Below the pieces are notes generated by a model. It ran no database searches, was not told where the DNA came from, and saw nothing but the letters and a program-made list of their open reading frames with translations. 64,000 nucleotides of DNA from Lumnitzera littorea (taxonomy: Eukaryota > Streptophyta > Magnoliopsida > Myrtales > Combretaceae): the NCBI GenBank assembly GCA_024138015.1, contig JAMXBB010000004.1:75505443-75569442 (forward strand), in the 5' to 3' direction. This document shows positions 61,216-64,000 of the stretch, piece after piece. A program made the position numbers and the translations under genes. Position 1 is the stretch's first letter. Every line of letters starts with the position of its first letter.

Positions 61216-61396
61216 TGAAAACTAAGCAAAACATAGGCAAAGCAAGTTAAAATAAACATGCAACTGTAATATTCATCAATTGATTGTTAAACACATGTAG
61301 TTGTTAGAGCAATCCAAAAAAAGAAAAACAAAAACTAAGTCTTAACAAATTACAAAAGTAGTTTTAACAACATTTCAATTAGAAAATTTTGAACTA

Positions 61397-63110
61397 CTAT
61401 TTTCTTGGTTTTTTCTTAGAGGAAGAAGGTGATGAATGTTTGGTGTGGTAAGGTGGATCAAGAAAAAGATTGTAGAAGATTTTTTGTGATGACTTAAAAG
61501 ATTCATTATCAAGATCAATGACCTTTGGTGATGGACGAATAGGTCTGACATAATTTGGAAATTGCATCAAAATGAAATCCTTTAGTTCCTTTTGTAAATC
61601 CTTCAAAGCTTTGGTAGTAAAGTCTTGGTCTAAATAAAGTTCAACTGCGCAGATATCCAATTGTTGTAGAAATAATATTCATCTCATATTCATCAGTTTT
61701 AGAGATTACTCAGCATGTTTGACACTGTGACCCCACTAATAGTATTAGCAAGTTCTTGAGTAAACTTCTCAAATTCCATTATGTTGAGGCGTAATCTGAC
61801 ATCATTAAAATCTTTAATCATCTTAACCTTCGCTTAATTCAATCTCTTCTCTATAGTGGCTTCCATGGATGCAGTTGAATCAGTAAATTTCTCAACTAGC
61901 AGTAACTAATTTTCCTTTTTAAAAAGCTTAAACTTTACTTCTAGCATACTGTCAATGTGTTGCTGCAAGAACTTAGTCATCTTCTTTGAGATTTTATTTG
62001 TAGAACCTTGAGACATTTGTTGTGCTTGAGTTCCTACACTTTGTTGGGGTTCTTTGTTAACCATAGAGAATGGTTGATCAAGGGAACCGATCAACCGTGC
62101 TAGAAGTTCATCTTGCTTCTTCTCTTGAGAACTTTCTACAGAAAGTGCTATTTGTGCAGAAGGCTCCCTCTCAGCCATTGCACTCTCTAAAGGTTTACTT
62201 AAATATTTCTTTTTGTGCTTAGGGTGTACAAAATGTGCACTATCATTGGAATACTATAGAAAATCCTTCACTTCTATTCCCATGCGTAGAAAGATCTTTT
62301 CGCCATTTTTTTTAAAGACTCAATGTCATTAACTCCTTGAGGTATTCTTAATCCTCTGAACCTCGAGTTTCATGATGGCATTTTCATATGGCATGTTCTG
62401 CTTTTTCTTAGATGCCTTAAAATTTTTGTAGGTAAATCTAAATTCTTTCTTTTTATCATTGCAGTAATAATAATTGCATCATCAACTATGGCCTTAGTAA
62501 AACTCCCTTTTTAGGGTAAGATGCAACTCAGAACAGCCTTGTGAAGAATTCTAACTACTAATATCATCCTTAATCCCTTCATTTAATTGTGTGAACACAT
62601 TTTCTTTAGTCATCCTCACTAATTCCTCATCACCACACAAATCCTTTAAATCGAAACACACTATCAAGTTTTTACTAGAAATCTCTATTTCAGCACCTAA
62701 TACCGAAGTAGTCAAAATTTTAGTTTCTAAATTAGTAACTAAATTACTGTAGAACTCCTGCACAACATTTACATTAACATTTTCTTGTTGATTCATTAAC
62801 CTTAGACAGCTTAGGTTATCCATGTCATCATTCCTGTAAAACCCGTGTTTTTCAAAGAATGGAATATAAAAAAATGTAGGATCATAAACTTTATTCTTGT
62901 CTAAAGAAGTTCCATCATCAGATTGGTGGAGTTTCTTCTTACTGGATTCAACCTTGACTCGAACTTCCTTCTTTCTTTTCTTTGAACTGTAGTCTTGATC
63001 CTAGGTTGGTTTCATTGTTTTTTGGGATTTTGGAGTTCTTAGAGAGGATTCTTGGTGTTTGTTTGTGATCTTTTCTTTTCTTTTCGAAGAGGTATTTCTT
63101 TTAGGTGCCA
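61397..63110 (-). pseudogene. ORF remnant in the envelope-like position of element G
   Basis: The minus strand starts MAPKRNTSSKRKEK (ATG at 63110-63108), a Lys-rich N-terminus, then a longer open stretch (62823-62551) with NVVQEFYSNLVTN, GAEIEISSKNLIV and FDLKDLCGDEELV. GLRIPQGVNDIESLKK follows in a shifted frame, and two more open stretches are at 62178-61906 (Gln/Ser-rich) and 61660-61397 (ending SSSKKKPRK). The EFYSNL segment resembles proteins annotated as putative plant transposon protein. Its place between pol and the 3' LTR is that of the envelope-like ORF of Sireviruses. Broken by stops; function unknown. Confidence 0.6.
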
Positions 63111-63299
63111 TTCTTGGCAGTGGAAGATGGTAAAGGTTTAAGAGTCAAATGAGGTAGAGGAGCAATTGAAAGGATGTGTCTTTTTTTCTTGGGGAGACGG
63201 GGGGAAAATGAAGATTTTGATCGGTTTATAAGACAACTGTGAGATTGTTAGTTATTATTACTGGCATGTGCATAGTGAGTGGTAAGGTGTACGGATTAA

Positions 63300-64000
63300 A
63301 TTGTGTAGCAATTAACAAGAAAATGGATTACAAATTATCAATTTGTTTGTAATATATTCAAATCTTATTTTTTCTAAGGGCTTAGTAAAATTGTTAGTAT
63401 TTTGTAAATTAGTTGCACAAAACACAAATATCTCCATTTGATATGTGATCTCTAAAAAAATTGATGTCTTATTTCTATATGTTTAGATTTACAATGATGT
63501 ATTGGATTTTTTGTTAAAAGTAATAGCACTTGTGTTATCATATTTAATTGATGTATTTTTAAAATTTATACCATAATCAAGCATTAGTTGTTTTATCCAA
63601 TTGAAACATATTTTGCTTCAACTATTGATAATGCTATTGGATATTTTTTTCTTGGAAGACCAAGAAACCAATTCATCACCTAAAATTTGACATGTATTAG
63701 AAGTGCTCTTCCTATTAATTTTATAACCAACATAATCCGCATCTAAATATTCAACCAAATCTAGGTTTTAATTTTTAGGATACTATATGGCTAGCTTAGA
63801 TGTATTCAATAAGTATTTAAAAATTCTTTTAATAGAAGTAAGATGCAATTCGATTGGAAAATTTTGAAGAAGAGTACACAAACTAACCTTAAACAAGATA
63901 TCCGATCTAGATGTAGTCAAGTACGGTAAGGATTCAATAAAACTTGATAATATTTTTTATTTACCTTCTTACCTTTTTGCCTTCAAGATTTAGATCCAAT
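63300..64000 (-). pseudogene. Ty1/copia element G pol end (reverse transcriptase C-terminus and RNase H)
   Basis: Read from the window end on the minus strand: SLPYLTTSRSDILFKVSLCT, FPIELHLTSIKRIFKYLL, LAIWYPKN, LDADYVGYKINRKSTSNTCQ, ELVSWSSKKKISN, LMLDYGINF and NNFTKPLE, the standard end of copia pol. The SSAEAEY motif is degraded. Stops are present and the upstream part lies beyond 64000. Confidence 0.88.

Overview
This is an AT-rich plant nuclear window, almost certainly from a eudicot. It holds one real gene, a spliced NRDE2 homologue on the + strand between 43368 and 57233, set in about 50 kb of decayed transposable elements. The plant call rests on the split gene with GT-AG introns, on Ty3/gypsy and Ty1/copia families of plant type, on very long solo LTRs and on a Mutator-like 9-bp target duplication. 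The species cannot be named from the sequence.

Left part (1-22945). A gypsy pol fragment lies on the minus strand (1-690). Next come pieces of dispersed repeats and about 2.8 kb with no gene. From 4547 to 18156 there is a nested stack. A short terminal-inverted-repeat element with a 9-bp target duplication received a long minus-strand LTR (family D, 4752-17510). That LTR received a 4.6-kb solo LTR (family E, 4893-9509), itself interrupted by a 0.86-kb insert, and a nearly 5-kb gypsy element (A, 10809-15749) with paired 861-bp LTRs. From 18.2 to 22.6 kb lies degenerate tandem sequence with a period of about 205 bp, interrupted by a second family D copy.

Middle part (22946-39999). One minus-strand gypsy element (C) has LTRs at 22946-23918 and 39084-39999. 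Its integrase is split twice: by a second family E solo LTR (24572-28326, perfect CGACA duplication) and by a full-length + strand gypsy element (B, 28690-35245). Removing both leaves about 6.7 kb, a normal element size. All polyproteins carry many stop codons.

Right part. After more repeats, including a TIR element at 41397-42720, NRDE2 begins at 43368. Nine exons join in frame with consensus splice sites and give 1129 codons plus two bases, but the short C-terminal exon is not in the window. Intron 9 instead runs into copia debris (57770-58130), a deleted copia element (58263-59937) and the 3' end of a Sirevirus-like copia element (59938 to the window end). The latter has a 1.16-kb LTR, two polypurine tracts, an ORF remnant in the envelope-like position and the end of pol. 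The gene is thus either an intact nuclear RNA-surveillance gene with a very large last intron or a copy cut off by retrotransposons.
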